This document shows positions 31,355 to 39,800 of a DNA stretch of 64,000 nucleotides, piece after piece. Position numbers and translations under genes: made by a program. The notes under the pieces are model-generated. The model worked only from the letters and a program-made list of their open reading frames with translations. It searched no databases and was not told where the DNA came from. Source of the stretch: Archangium primigenium (GTDB lineage Bacteria; Myxococcota; Myxococcia; Myxococcales; Myxococcaceae); the NCBI RefSeq assembly GCF_016904885.1, contig NZ_JADWYI010000001.1, positions 6,262,001 through 6,326,000 on the forward strand, read 5' to 3'. Within the stretch, counting starts at the first letter, position 1; every line of letters starts with the position of its first letter.

Positions 31355-32452
31355 ATGCGACATCATCAGAACTCCGGATCGCGAGAGCAGGTTCTCCTGG
31401 ATGTGATGGCGGCATTGACCAGCTCGCTCGACCTGGCGGAGGTCTTCTCCGAGTCCCATAAAGTCCTGTCCCGGGTGCTGGCCGCGGATTTTGGAGGGCT
31501 TTGCGTGTCCAGGCCCGGAGCGCCCGGCCAATACGACTGGCCCATGGTGCATGAGATGCCCCCGGTCTTCTTCGAGCGCTACCCGGAGATCGCGGACGAG
31601 TGCTTCGTGAGCGCCGCGGTGATCCAGCGGCCCAATACCGTGCTGCGGGACTCCGAGATGATGTCGCGCCAAGCGATGAGGAACTGCGCGATGTATGCGC
31701 ACTGCCGGGAGATGAACATGCCGGTGGAGCGCGTGATGTCCGTGCTGCTGGACGTGGGACTCGGCTGGCACGGTGGCTTCACGTTGTATCGGGAGAGCCG
31801 TCGGTCCTTCTCGGATCAGGAAAGGGCGTTCCTGCAACGCCTGACGCCCATCCTGGCGAGAACGGTCCGCAATTGCCGTTTGATGGAAGACGCCGTCCAG
31901 CGGGCGACGCTCATGGACGGGCTCTTCCAGCACGGTGGGCTCGAGAGCATCGTGCTGAGTCCTCCCGCCACCGAGCTGATGCGCACGCCCCGGTCCACCG
32001 GGCTGCTCCACCGGTGGTTCAAGGGCGCTCCGTGTGGCCGCCTGGGCCTGCCCGTGGTGCTCCTGGACGCGCTGGAGCGGCTCGTTCGCGCGGAGACGCT
32101 GGGGCTCTGCGCGCAGGACGTCCTGATGTTCCGGCGCCCCGAGCGAAGTTTGAAGGTGACCTTCCTTGCGCTCCCCCTCCAGCAGGGCAGAAGGCCGTGG
32201 GCGCTGTTGCTGCAGGAGGTGTCGCACGCGGTGTCGGCGCCAGGGGAGTGGCGCAAGCGGCTCACTCCGCGCGAGATGGACGTGGTGGAGCGGGTCCTGA
32301 AGGGTTGGGACAACCAGACCATCGCCGAGGACATGGGCAGCTCGATGAACACGATGAAGACGCACCTGAAGCGAATCTTCGTCAAGCTGGCCGTGCCCAG
32401 CCGCGCCAAGCTCATTCTCCTGGCGCAGGAGCAGAACGCGGAGCGCGTATAG
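31355..32452 (+). CDS. LuxR-type transcriptional regulator with GAF-like sensor
   Basis: A 365-residue regulator (from ATG 31355, with GAGGGGG just upstream; a GTG at 31328 is also in frame). The N-terminal 170 residues resemble a GAF-type ligand or redox sensor (LLDVMAALTSSLDLAEVFSESHKVLSRVLAADF), continuing with ADECFVSAAVIQRPNTVLRDSEM. The C-terminal 65 residues are a LuxR helix-turn-helix: RLTPREMDVVERVLKGWDNQTIAEDMGSSMNTMKTHLKRIFVKL. Conserved Glu, the turn Gly and the recognition helix are present. Several Cys (CAMYAHC) in the sensor could respond to redox or metal. It is divergent from the secreted-protein gene across 174 bases that include the palindrome GACCGCGGTC near 31288, a possible operator. 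Confidence 0.85.
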   Translation: MRHHQNSGSREQVLLDVMAALTSSLDLAEVFSESHKVLSRVLAADFGGLCVSRPGAPGQYDWPMVHEMPPVFFERYPEIADECFVSAAVIQRPNTVLRDSEMMSRQAMRNCAMYAHCREMNMPVERVMSVLLDVGLGWHGGFTLYRESRRSFSDQERAFLQRLTPILARTVRNCRLMEDAVQRATLMDGLFQHGGLESIVLSPPATELMRTPRSTGLLHRWFKGAPCGRLGLPVVLLDALERLVRAETLGLCAQDVLMFRRPERSLKVTFLALPLQQGRRPWALLLQEVSHAVSAPGEWRKRLTPREMDVVERVLKGWDNQTIAEDMGSSMNTMKTHLKRIFVKLAVPSRAKLILLAQEQNAERV

Positions 32453-32454
32453 AC

Positions 32455-33034
32455 GGCCCCCATCCGAAGGATGTCGAGATCGCCGCCACCCGGGGCGCGG
32501 TCGAGCTCCGGTCACTGACGCTGCTGGGCGTCGACGTGGAACGAGGTCTCCTGGGGTTCAAGGTCGTCGCGACCGTGAAGCCCTACACGGAGGATGACCA
32601 CTCGGCCATCGGAGCGGTCCACGTCAAGCCCTCGAGCTGTGATTACGCGGGCATGAAGAAGACGCCGTTGGACGGCGTGACGCTCGCCCTGATGCACGCC
32701 GGGGCGGACGACACGGGCTCCTGGGAGGTCTATGCGCCCCCGCACGAGAAGTGCACGGCGCCGGCTGTGTCCAAGGCGCGTCTGGCCCAGGCCAAGGCCG
32801 CGTTCGCCCAGGTCCACCTTGACCTTCCTGGCCGAAGGCGAGCAGTTCCACGAGAGCGTGCGCGTCTATCGAGGCGCCTCCGCGGGAAGTGCCGAGGTCG
32901 AAGTGCTGGGCGCCTTCTTGAAGGGTTCGAAGGTGCTCATCCTCCAGAAGATCACGACCGAAGTCGGAATGGCGGGCCCCTCCATGTCGGCCACCGACCT
33001 GCGGCTCTCTGCCGTCCTCGACCTCGCCCGATGA
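32455..33034 (+). pseudogene. Frameshifted, start-less gene remnant
   Basis: From 32455 the frame reads VEIAATRGAVELRSLTLLGVDVERG and on, with protein-like composition through EVYAPPHEKCTAPAVSKARLAQAKAAFAQ (near 32812). Coding character then moves to the +1 frame: STLTFLAEGEQFHESVRVYRG to the stop at 33032-33034 (LSAVLDLAR). No ATG/GTG with a ribosome site begins the first part; in frame it runs back into the LuxR gene. Thus both the start and one base near 32812 are missing. The protein type is not recognised; the C-terminal part has the look of a beta-sheet-rich secreted domain. Confidence 0.55.
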
Positions 33035-33094
33035 AGCGTCGGTGTTTTGCCAGGCGCGTCCGCCTGACACATCCTTGGCACGAGGAGAACGCCA

Positions 33095-33496
33095 TTGCCC
33101 ACGCCGCTGCCCCCTGAAATCACCCTGCTTGGTTGGTCCGTCGTCCTGCTCCTGGTGCACATCGCCTTCCAGGGAGGCCTGAGCGCGCGCCAGCGCGGGG
33201 TGGCCTGGGGCGCGGGGGCACGGGACGCGCTCCCGTCGCCGCTCGGCACGTACGCGGGCCGGGCGCAGCGCGCGCTCGACAACTTCAAGGAGACCTATCC
33301 CGCCTTCATCGCGCTGGCGCTCGCGCTCGTCGTCACCGGTCGCGGCGGCGGGGCGGGCGAGACGGGCGCCTGGCTGTGGTTCTGCGCGCGCGTCGTCTAC
33401 CTCCCGCTCTACCTGCTCGGCGTGCCGTGGGTGCGTTCGGCGGCCTTCGGCGTGTCGCTCGCGGGCCTGATGATGATGCTCTCCCGCCTGGGCTGA
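33095..33496 (+). CDS. MAPEG-family membrane protein
   Basis: A 133-residue protein with four hydrophobic segments, beginning MPTPLPPEITLLGWSVVLLLVHIAFQ. The MAPEG-type block ARQRGVAWGAGARDALPSP leads to AQRALDNFKETYPAFIALALALVV, in which Arg, Asn-Phe and Glu-Thr are the family's conserved residues. VYLPLYLLGVPWVRSAAFGVSLAGL ends the protein. MAPEG proteins are trimeric membrane enzymes or transporters of the eicosanoid/glutathione group; bacterial members are mostly uncharacterised. The start is a TTG at 33095, chosen because CGAGGAG lies 8 bases upstream and the N-terminus fits the family. It converges on the lipase gene, with a hairpin filling the 14-base gap. Confidence 0.82.
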   Translation: MPTPLPPEITLLGWSVVLLLVHIAFQGGLSARQRGVAWGAGARDALPSPLGTYAGRAQRALDNFKETYPAFIALALALVVTGRGGGAGETGAWLWFCARVVYLPLYLLGVPWVRSAAFGVSLAGLMMMLSRLG

Positions 33497-33510
33497 CGGC
33501 AGGCGCCGTC
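33495..33510. terminator. Hairpin between convergent MAPEG and lipase genes
   Basis: GACGGC and GCCGTC form a 6-base-pair stem with a 4-base loop. It occupies the whole gap between the two convergent stop codons (the stem begins in the MAPEG stop) and so could serve both transcripts. No T tract. Confidence 0.4.
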
Positions 33511-34482
33511 CTAGTCACAGACGCCGGGCGGCACGTAGCGGCCCTCGGCGGCGGTGGCCAGATGCGCGGCCAGGACGGCCCCGGTGGGATGGTCGTGGTG
33601 GTTCCACGTCTCGATGCCGGGCAGGTAGCCGGTGTCGAGGACGTGGTTGCTCGCGGCGTTCAGATGGAACCCGCTGTCGACCGTGGACTGCATGCCCACG
33701 TGCGCGTAGCCCAGCAGCTCCGGGGGCACGTTGGGCACCACGTCCCAGGTATTGACGATGCGCCAGCACGGCAGCCACGCGTTGAAGAAGGTCTTGAAGT
33801 CCGCGTGGCCCGCGCGCGGACTCGCCAGGCTGTAGAGCAGGACCTTCAACCCCGCGGGCACCTCGGGCTGGCTCCGCAGGAAGTTCACGATGTCCGGCAG
33901 CGCCAGGGTGGCCAGGGCCCCGCCCAGGCTGTGGCCCGTCACGAGCACCTCGCGGATGCCCGCGCAGCGCTCCTTCACCAGGCGCAGCACGTTGTCCCGC
34001 ACGGCGTAGTACACGTGCTGGAAGCCCTGGTGGACCGTGCCCCCGCCGTCGATGGGACGGTAGGGCTCGGAGACGAAGTCCACGTCGTGGAGCCAGTCCT
34101 CCGGCGTCTGCGTGCCCCGGAAGGCCACGATCAGCCGCGCGCGCGAGGGATCCACGCACACCCAGCCGAAGCGGTCGTTCACCGCCACCGCGACGTTGGG
34201 ATGGAGCGCGGGGGGCAGCGCGGCGGCGGCGACGGTAACGGAGGGCGGACGCGGCGCGCCTCGGGGCTTGAGCATGGACGCGAGCAGCTTCTGGGAGCCG
34301 GCGGACGGCGCGGCCCCCTGGACGGCCATGAAGCTGGGGGAGGCCGGCGTCAGGAGGATCTCCCCCACTTGCGTGAAGCCGGCCAGCAGTGGCAGCGAGG
34401 CCGAATTCCACGGCTCGTCGTACGCGGCATGCGCGACGGGGTAGACATAGTCCAGGGCGAAGCGGCTATCACAGGCATCCAT
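33511..34482 (-). CDS. Class 3 lipase-family protein
   Basis: A 323-residue alpha/beta hydrolase of the fungal-type class 3 lipase family. Visible are SRARLIVAFRGTQTPEDWLHDVDF (oxyanion strand), VHQGFQHVYYAVRDNVLRLV, the nucleophile in LVTGHSLGGALATL (Ser185), the acid Asp247 in RIVNTWDVVPNVPP and the catalytic His298 in HHDHPTGAVL. No signal peptide, so it may be cytoplasmic or exported by another route. It hydrolyses acyl esters, probably lipids. The ATG at 34482 has a GGGAG ribosome site. A relic of a related gene's 3' end lies 4.3 kb to the left, behind the P450 gene. Confidence 0.88.
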   Translation of the reverse strand: MDACDSRFALDYVYPVAHAAYDEPWNSASLPLLAGFTQVGEILLTPASPSFMAVQGAAPSAGSQKLLASMLKPRGAPRPPSVTVAAAALPPALHPNVAVAVNDRFGWVCVDPSRARLIVAFRGTQTPEDWLHDVDFVSEPYRPIDGGGTVHQGFQHVYYAVRDNVLRLVKERCAGIREVLVTGHSLGGALATLALPDIVNFLRSQPEVPAGLKVLLYSLASPRAGHADFKTFFNAWLPCWRIVNTWDVVPNVPPELLGYAHVGMQSTVDSGFHLNAASNHVLDTGYLPGIETWNHHDHPTGAVLAAHLATAAEGRYVPPGVCD

Positions 34483-34622
34483 CGAGAACTCCCACGGTCA
34501 GGGGCGCGAAGCGCGACAGGTGCGCTCTACACGCCGCATGCCAGGGGGTGCTGCTCTCGGAGGCCCTCACGGCGGGCGGGGCCAGGACGTGCCACCCGCG
34601 TGTCAGGCGCGCCGGTGACGTG

Positions 34623-35192
34623 TCAGTAGTCGCCCTTGCGCATCTGGTAGTGCATGGCGTCGAGCTGCTTGAGCAGCTTGTCGCGCTCCTCGGAGAACAG
34701 CTCGCGCGCGCGGGGCTTCTGCGCGTCGGTCATGAGCCCCTCCGCCTGGAGGTAGGCCTGGGAGTCGTTGTCCTGCATCTCGCGCAGGGTGGATTCGATC
34801 CGCGTGAGGCGCGCGCGGCGCTGGAGCTTCTGTTGATCCGCGTCCGCCGGGCCGCTCATGGAGCCGCCCTTGCCCCCGTGAACGTCGTGCGAGCCGCCGC
34901 CCAGGTAACCGCCGTGCCAGGGTCGGCCGCCCTTCTTGTTCGCCTCGCGCAGGGACTCGAGTTGTTGCTGGAGCGCGCGGTTCTTCTCGCGCAGGGTGAA
35001 GTCCATCTGCTCATAGCGCGTCACCTGCTCGGGGGTGAGGGCCAGCTCCCCGCGGTGCTCGAGCAGCACCGCCAGGGAGGAGGTGAAGGCCATGCCGGTG
35101 AGGGGATCCTCCGCCTGCCGATGGGCCGGAGCCGACCGGGCACACGCGGCCCCGAGCAGGAGCACGCACAACCACCATGCCACGCGCATCAT
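34623..35192 (-). CDS. Spy/CpxP-like periplasmic lipoprotein
   Basis: A 189-residue protein starting MMRVAWWLCVLLLGAACARS with a lipobox Gly-Ala-Ala-Cys. The mature part is nearly all helix and charged: ELALTPEQVTRYEQMDFTLREKN and LMTDAQKPRARELFSEERDKL are two Leu/Met-Thr-x-x-Gln-type motifs as in Spy/CpxP/LTXXQ chaperones. A Gly-rich insert (KKGGRPWHGGYLGGGSHDVHGGKGGS) with several His separates the two halves and could bind metal. Members of this group sense or chaperone misfolded envelope proteins or heavy metals. It starts 19 bases after the ClC channel gene on the same strand, so the two form an operon. Confidence 0.72.
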   Translation of the reverse strand: MMRVAWWLCVLLLGAACARSAPAHRQAEDPLTGMAFTSSLAVLLEHRGELALTPEQVTRYEQMDFTLREKNRALQQQLESLREANKKGGRPWHGGYLGGGSHDVHGGKGGSMSGPADADQQKLQRRARLTRIESTLREMQDNDSQAYLQAEGLMTDAQKPRARELFSEERDKLLKQLDAMHYQMRKGDY

Positions 35193-35211
35193 CACGCCTC
35201 GTCGCCCCCGC

Positions 35212-36618
35212 TCAGGAAGTGGGGACGGCGGCCAGGCCGTCCAGGGCCCGCGCGGGAGCCTCGCGGGGCTGCTCTTTATACACGCGCAAGCGGAGCGTGA
35301 GCACGTAGGTGAGGCCACACGCGAGCACCGCGGGCGGGCCATAGGTCGCGCCGAACACCTCCAGCACCAGGGCGATGGCCGCCAGGGGAACACCCACCAT
35401 GGCCACCAGCGCCGAGGCGATGCCCACCACCACGAAGAGGCCCACGTCCAGGCGCACCAGGCCCGTGGCGGCCAGGCCCAACGCCGTGGCCGCGCCGGAC
35501 ACGCCCCCGAGCACCATGGAGGGAATGAGCATGCCCGCCGAGCCGCCCGACTGCAGGGTGAAGCCCGTGGTGAGCAGCTTGCCCACGACGATGAGCAGCA
35601 GGAACCACCACGCCGTCAGCGGCCCCGCCTCGCCGGCCAGGAGCCGGGCCACGGTGAACTCGCCCATGCCCAGCACGTGCCGGGGATCCATCCCCACGCC
35701 GTAGAAGAGCCCCAGCGCCACCCCGGCCGTGCACAGCGAGCCGACGGCGCCGCGCAGCACCGGGTGCACGTGCTCCACCACGCGGCGGGTGTGCTTCATC
35801 GTCAGGCCCAGGGCGAGCGCCACCGGCGCGGACACGGTCACCGCCACCAGCGCCGTCAGGCCGTACTCCGCCAGCGTGTAGGTGTGGCCGTGCGGCGGGG
35901 CCATGAAGATGGGGCGGAAGCCGAGGAAGCGGTTGTTGAGGACGTAGGCGATGATGCCGGCGAAGAGGCAGTAGGACAGCTTCCGGTAGACGATGCGGTT
36001 GCCGTAGACGACCTCGATGGCGAAGAGCGCGGCGGCGAAGGGCGCGTTGAGCAGCGTGGCCACGGCGGCCGAGATGCTGGCGAGCTGGCAGGTGCGCAGC
36101 GTGTGCTCCGAGCGCGCCCGGGTGAGCTTGGCGACCCCCGCTCCCAGGGACTCGCCCAGCAGCACCGACGGGCCCTCCAGTCCGCCCGAGGCCCCCGTGC
36201 CCAGCGTCAGCAGCGTGGCCGCCGCCTTGCGCAGGGCCAGCACGAAGGTCGGCAGCGCATAGCGCGGGCGGGGGTCATCCGCCGGATCCTCATAGGTGAT
36301 GTGGTAGTGGTGCAGCGCGCGCTCCACGCCATCGGAGGCCACCTCGCTCCAGCCGGGCCGGCGGTTGAGCAGCCCCCGCGCGAGCCCGCCCACCACGAGC
36401 AGGCCCACCAACACCAGGGGCGCCCACCACCGCCCCGACTCCGCCACGAACGTCAGCAGCGTGTCGCTCGTGGCGTGCACGCCGTAGCGCAGCCCCGCGC
36501 ACACCATCCAGGCGACCACCGCGCCCAGCGCCACCCGCCCCATCGTCAGCGCGATGGAGTCCCACGAGTCATGCAGCGCACGTTGCTCTTCATCCAAGGG
36601 TTCCCGACGCCCGGCCAT
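35212..36618 (-). CDS. ClC-family chloride channel/antiporter
   Basis: A 468-residue polytopic membrane protein with 10-11 hydrophobic helices. The ClC selectivity-filter segments are visible: GTGASGGLEGPSVLLGESLGAG with the gating Glu in Gly-Leu-Glu-Gly-Pro, LLNAPFAAALFAIEVVYG, and TTGFTLQSGGSAGMLIPSMVLGG, matching the GxFxP-type loop with Met in place of Phe. It transports chloride (or exchanges it with protons) across the inner membrane. The second 'proton glutamate' region (NRIVYRKLSYCLF) was not unambiguously identified, so channel versus antiporter stays open. It lies upstream of and is probably co-transcribed with the Spy-like lipoprotein gene. It is divergent from the giant TPR gene across 269 bases. 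Confidence 0.9.
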   Translation of the reverse strand: MAGRREPLDEEQRALHDSWDSIALTMGRVALGAVVAWMVCAGLRYGVHATSDTLLTFVAESGRWWAPLVLVGLLVVGGLARGLLNRRPGWSEVASDGVERALHHYHITYEDPADDPRPRYALPTFVLALRKAAATLLTLGTGASGGLEGPSVLLGESLGAGVAKLTRARSEHTLRTCQLASISAAVATLLNAPFAAALFAIEVVYGNRIVYRKLSYCLFAGIIAYVLNNRFLGFRPIFMAPPHGHTYTLAEYGLTALVAVTVSAPVALALGLTMKHTRRVVEHVHPVLRGAVGSLCTAGVALGLFYGVGMDPRHVLGMGEFTVARLLAGEAGPLTAWWFLLLIVVGKLLTTGFTLQSGGSAGMLIPSMVLGGVSGAATALGLAATGLVRLDVGLFVVVGIASALVAMVGVPLAAIALVLEVFGATYGPPAVLACGLTYVLTLRLRVYKEQPREAPARALDGLAAVPTS

Positions 36619-36887
36619 GCCGCGAGGCTAGCAGCCATTCATTTGAAGCCAAAACATGCCCGGATTTCCCTGGAAGGAAGGGCTCGGGTCGAGCGCTTCA
36701 CCCGCCAGGCGAGGACAGGCCCCGAAGATCACGGAATCAGCGCCCGGCCCCCCGGCGAGCAGCCAGACAGTGGGTGAAACTCCAAGAAAGTCGGGAACTT
36801 GAGAGGGCCTCCGGGCGCATGGTACGAACTCCGGCCGGCCCGGACGTCCCCGCCGCGATCTTTTCCCTCTCGGAGATGGCTATCCCC

Positions 36888-39800
36888 ATGAGTGAGCACA
36901 ACGACTTGTCGAGGACGCCCTCCTCGAGCCCCACCGGTGTCACCTCGGCCCCGGCGGAGACCGACACCGCGCGTCCGGCGGCCACGCAGGCCATGGCCTC
37001 CACCCTGGGGAACATCCCCCCCGCCTCCAGCCCGGAGCAGGAGGCGCGCGAGCGCATCACCAGCCTGGAGCGTGAGGCGCGGGCGCTCGGCGGCGAGCCG
37101 CAGGCCGCCCTGCTCTTCCACGAGATGGGCCGGCTCTGGGAGGAGCCCCTCAAGAACCCGCGCAACGCGGCCATGGCCTACAACCAGGCCTACCGGCTCG
37201 CCCCCAGGTTCCTCTCCAACATCCGCGCCGCGCGCCGGCTCTTCGCCGACGTGGGCAACTGGCAGATGGCCGTGCAGCTGCTCGACGCGGAGCTGGGCGC
37301 CATCGAGAGCCCCACCGAGCGCGCCGCCCTGCTCTTCGAGAAGGGCCAGCTGCTCGAGGAGCGCCTGGGTCGCGCCGAGGACGCCACGGCCGCCTTCACC
37401 CAGTGTCTGGAGCTCAAGCCCCAGGACGTGGGCCTGCTCACCCAGCTCGAGGCGCTCTACGCGGCGCGCAATGACTACCCCTCGCTCATCGAGGTGTACC
37501 AGCTGCTGGCCCACGCGCTGGAGACGCCCGCGCTGCGCGCCCACTACCTCACCGCCGCGGGCATGGTGCTCGACGAGCGCCTCAAGCGCACGAGCGACGC
37601 CGCCGCGTGCTTCCGCGAGGCCTTCCGGCAGGATCGCTCGGATCCCCTGCTGCTCAACGCCCTCAAGCGCGTGGCCGTGCGCGAGGGCCGCGCCGAGGAG
37701 CTGCTGGAAGTGCTGTCCGCCGAGGCCGCCGCGCTCGGCCCCCAGGGCGCGCCCGCCTGGCTGCAGCTGTGCAAGATGTACGAGCGGCTCGGGCGCAAGG
37801 AAGAGGCGCTCGCGGCCCTGCTCGACGCGCGCCGCGTGAGCCCCAACGAGTCGCTCATCCTCTCGGCGCTCGCCAACGTCTACGAGACGCGCCACCGCTT
37901 CGAGGAGCTGGCGGACGTGCTGCTCGCGTGGGTGGGCTGCATCAACGACGAGGGCGAGTTCGTGGCCATCAGCCTGCGCCTGGCCGCGCTCTACGAGGAG
38001 GACCTCAAGCGCGACCCGGACGCCATCGGCCGCTACCAGGCCATCCTCGCGCGCATCCCCGGCCATGCCGCGTCGCTCGCGGGCCTGGGCAAGCTCTACC
38101 ACCGCACGCGCAACTGGGAGGGCCTGGTCTCCGTCTTCGACGCCGAGGCCGCCGCCGCGCAGGACCCCAAGGAGAAGGCCGCGCGCATGTTCAAGGCGGC
38201 CGAGGTGCTCGAGGAGCGCCTGAGCCGGCAGGAGGAGGCCATCCCGCGCTACCACGCGTGCACCCAGGTGCAGCCGGGCTACCTCCCCGCCCAGAAGGCC
38301 CTCATCCGGCTGTACGAGCGTCAGGGCCGCTTCGCGGACCTGGTGGCCATGTACGAGCAGGACTTGCTCCAGACGCAGGACCGCGACCTCCTCATCGCCA
38401 CGCTCAACAAGGTGGCGGTGCTGCACGAGGAGCGGCTCAATGACCTGGACCACGCCATCGAGTGCATGCGCCGCATCCTCGACCTGGCGCCCGAGCACCT
38501 GCCCACCATCCACAACCTGTCGCGGCTGCTCGAGCGCGCGGGCCGCTTCCCGGAGCTCATCCGCCACCAGGAGCTGGAGGCGTCGCTGGTGGGAGACACC
38601 AAGCAGGTGCTCTCGCTCTACCACCGCAACGCGGAGATCCTCGACGAGCACTTGAAGGACCGCGCGGGCGCCATCGCCGCGTACGAGCGCGTGCTCACGC
38701 TCATGCCCTCCTACCTGCCCGCGCTCAAGTCGCTGGGCCGGCTCTACGCCATGGAGGGCAAGTGGGAGCCCCTCATCCGCATGTACCGCGCGGAGGCGGA
38801 GATCTCCCCCAACCCCGAGGCCGCCGCGGCGCTCATCCACAAGATTGGCGAGCTGTACGAGCACCGGGTGAAGGACGAGTCCCAGGCCATCGCCTCCTAC
38901 CAGGAGGTGCTCACGCTGGCGCCCAGCCACTTCCCCGCCCTGCGCGCGCTCGCGCGGCTCTACAAGGCCAAGGGCGCGTGGGAGAGCCTCATCGAGGTGC
39001 TGCGCTCGGAGGCCGCCAACCGCACGGATCCCATGGAGCGCGCCAACGCGCTCTACCACGCGGCCACCATCTGGGAGGACCAGCTCAAGCGGCCGGACAA
39101 CGCCATCGGCGTCTTCCAGGAAGTGCTGCGGCTGGCCCCCGGCCACACCGCCACCCTGCGCGCCCTGGAGCGGCTGTTCCTCGCCGACGAGGACGTGAAG
39201 GAGCTGGTGGCGCTGCTGGACCGTGAGACGCAGATGGGCCAGACGACGGGCGCCAAGGTCGCCGCCTACATGAAGCTCGCGCGGCTCTACCTGGACCACT
39301 TCCAGGAGCCCTCGCGCGCGGCCCAGTGCTGCGAGGCGGTGCTCGCCTTGGAGCCCCAGCACCTGTCGGCCCTCAAGACGCTCGAGCGCATCCGCGCCGG
39401 GGACCGGGCGCGCCGCGGGGAGCTGCGCCTGCGCCTGAGCGAGCAGGTGAAGGACAGCCGCCTGGGGCTCGCCCTGCGGGTGAACGCCGCCGCGGACCTG
39501 GACAAGGGCATGGACGTGGAGGCGCTGCGGCTCGCCGTGGCGGAGAACCCGCGCGACGTGCGGCTCGTCTTCACCCTGGAGCGCGTGCTGCGCCAGCAGG
39601 GAGACGCCGCGCTCCTGTCCGACCTGTACCTGCGCCGCCTCCAGGTGGTGACGGAGGAGATGGAGCGCGTGCAGCTCATGCTGCGCTGCGCGGAGCTGGA
39701 CGAGGGCAAGCTCAACAACTCCACCCGCGCCGAGCAGGCCTACCGCGCCGTGCTGCAGTTGCAGCCCCAGTGCCTGCCGGCGCTCCAGGGCCTGCGCCGC

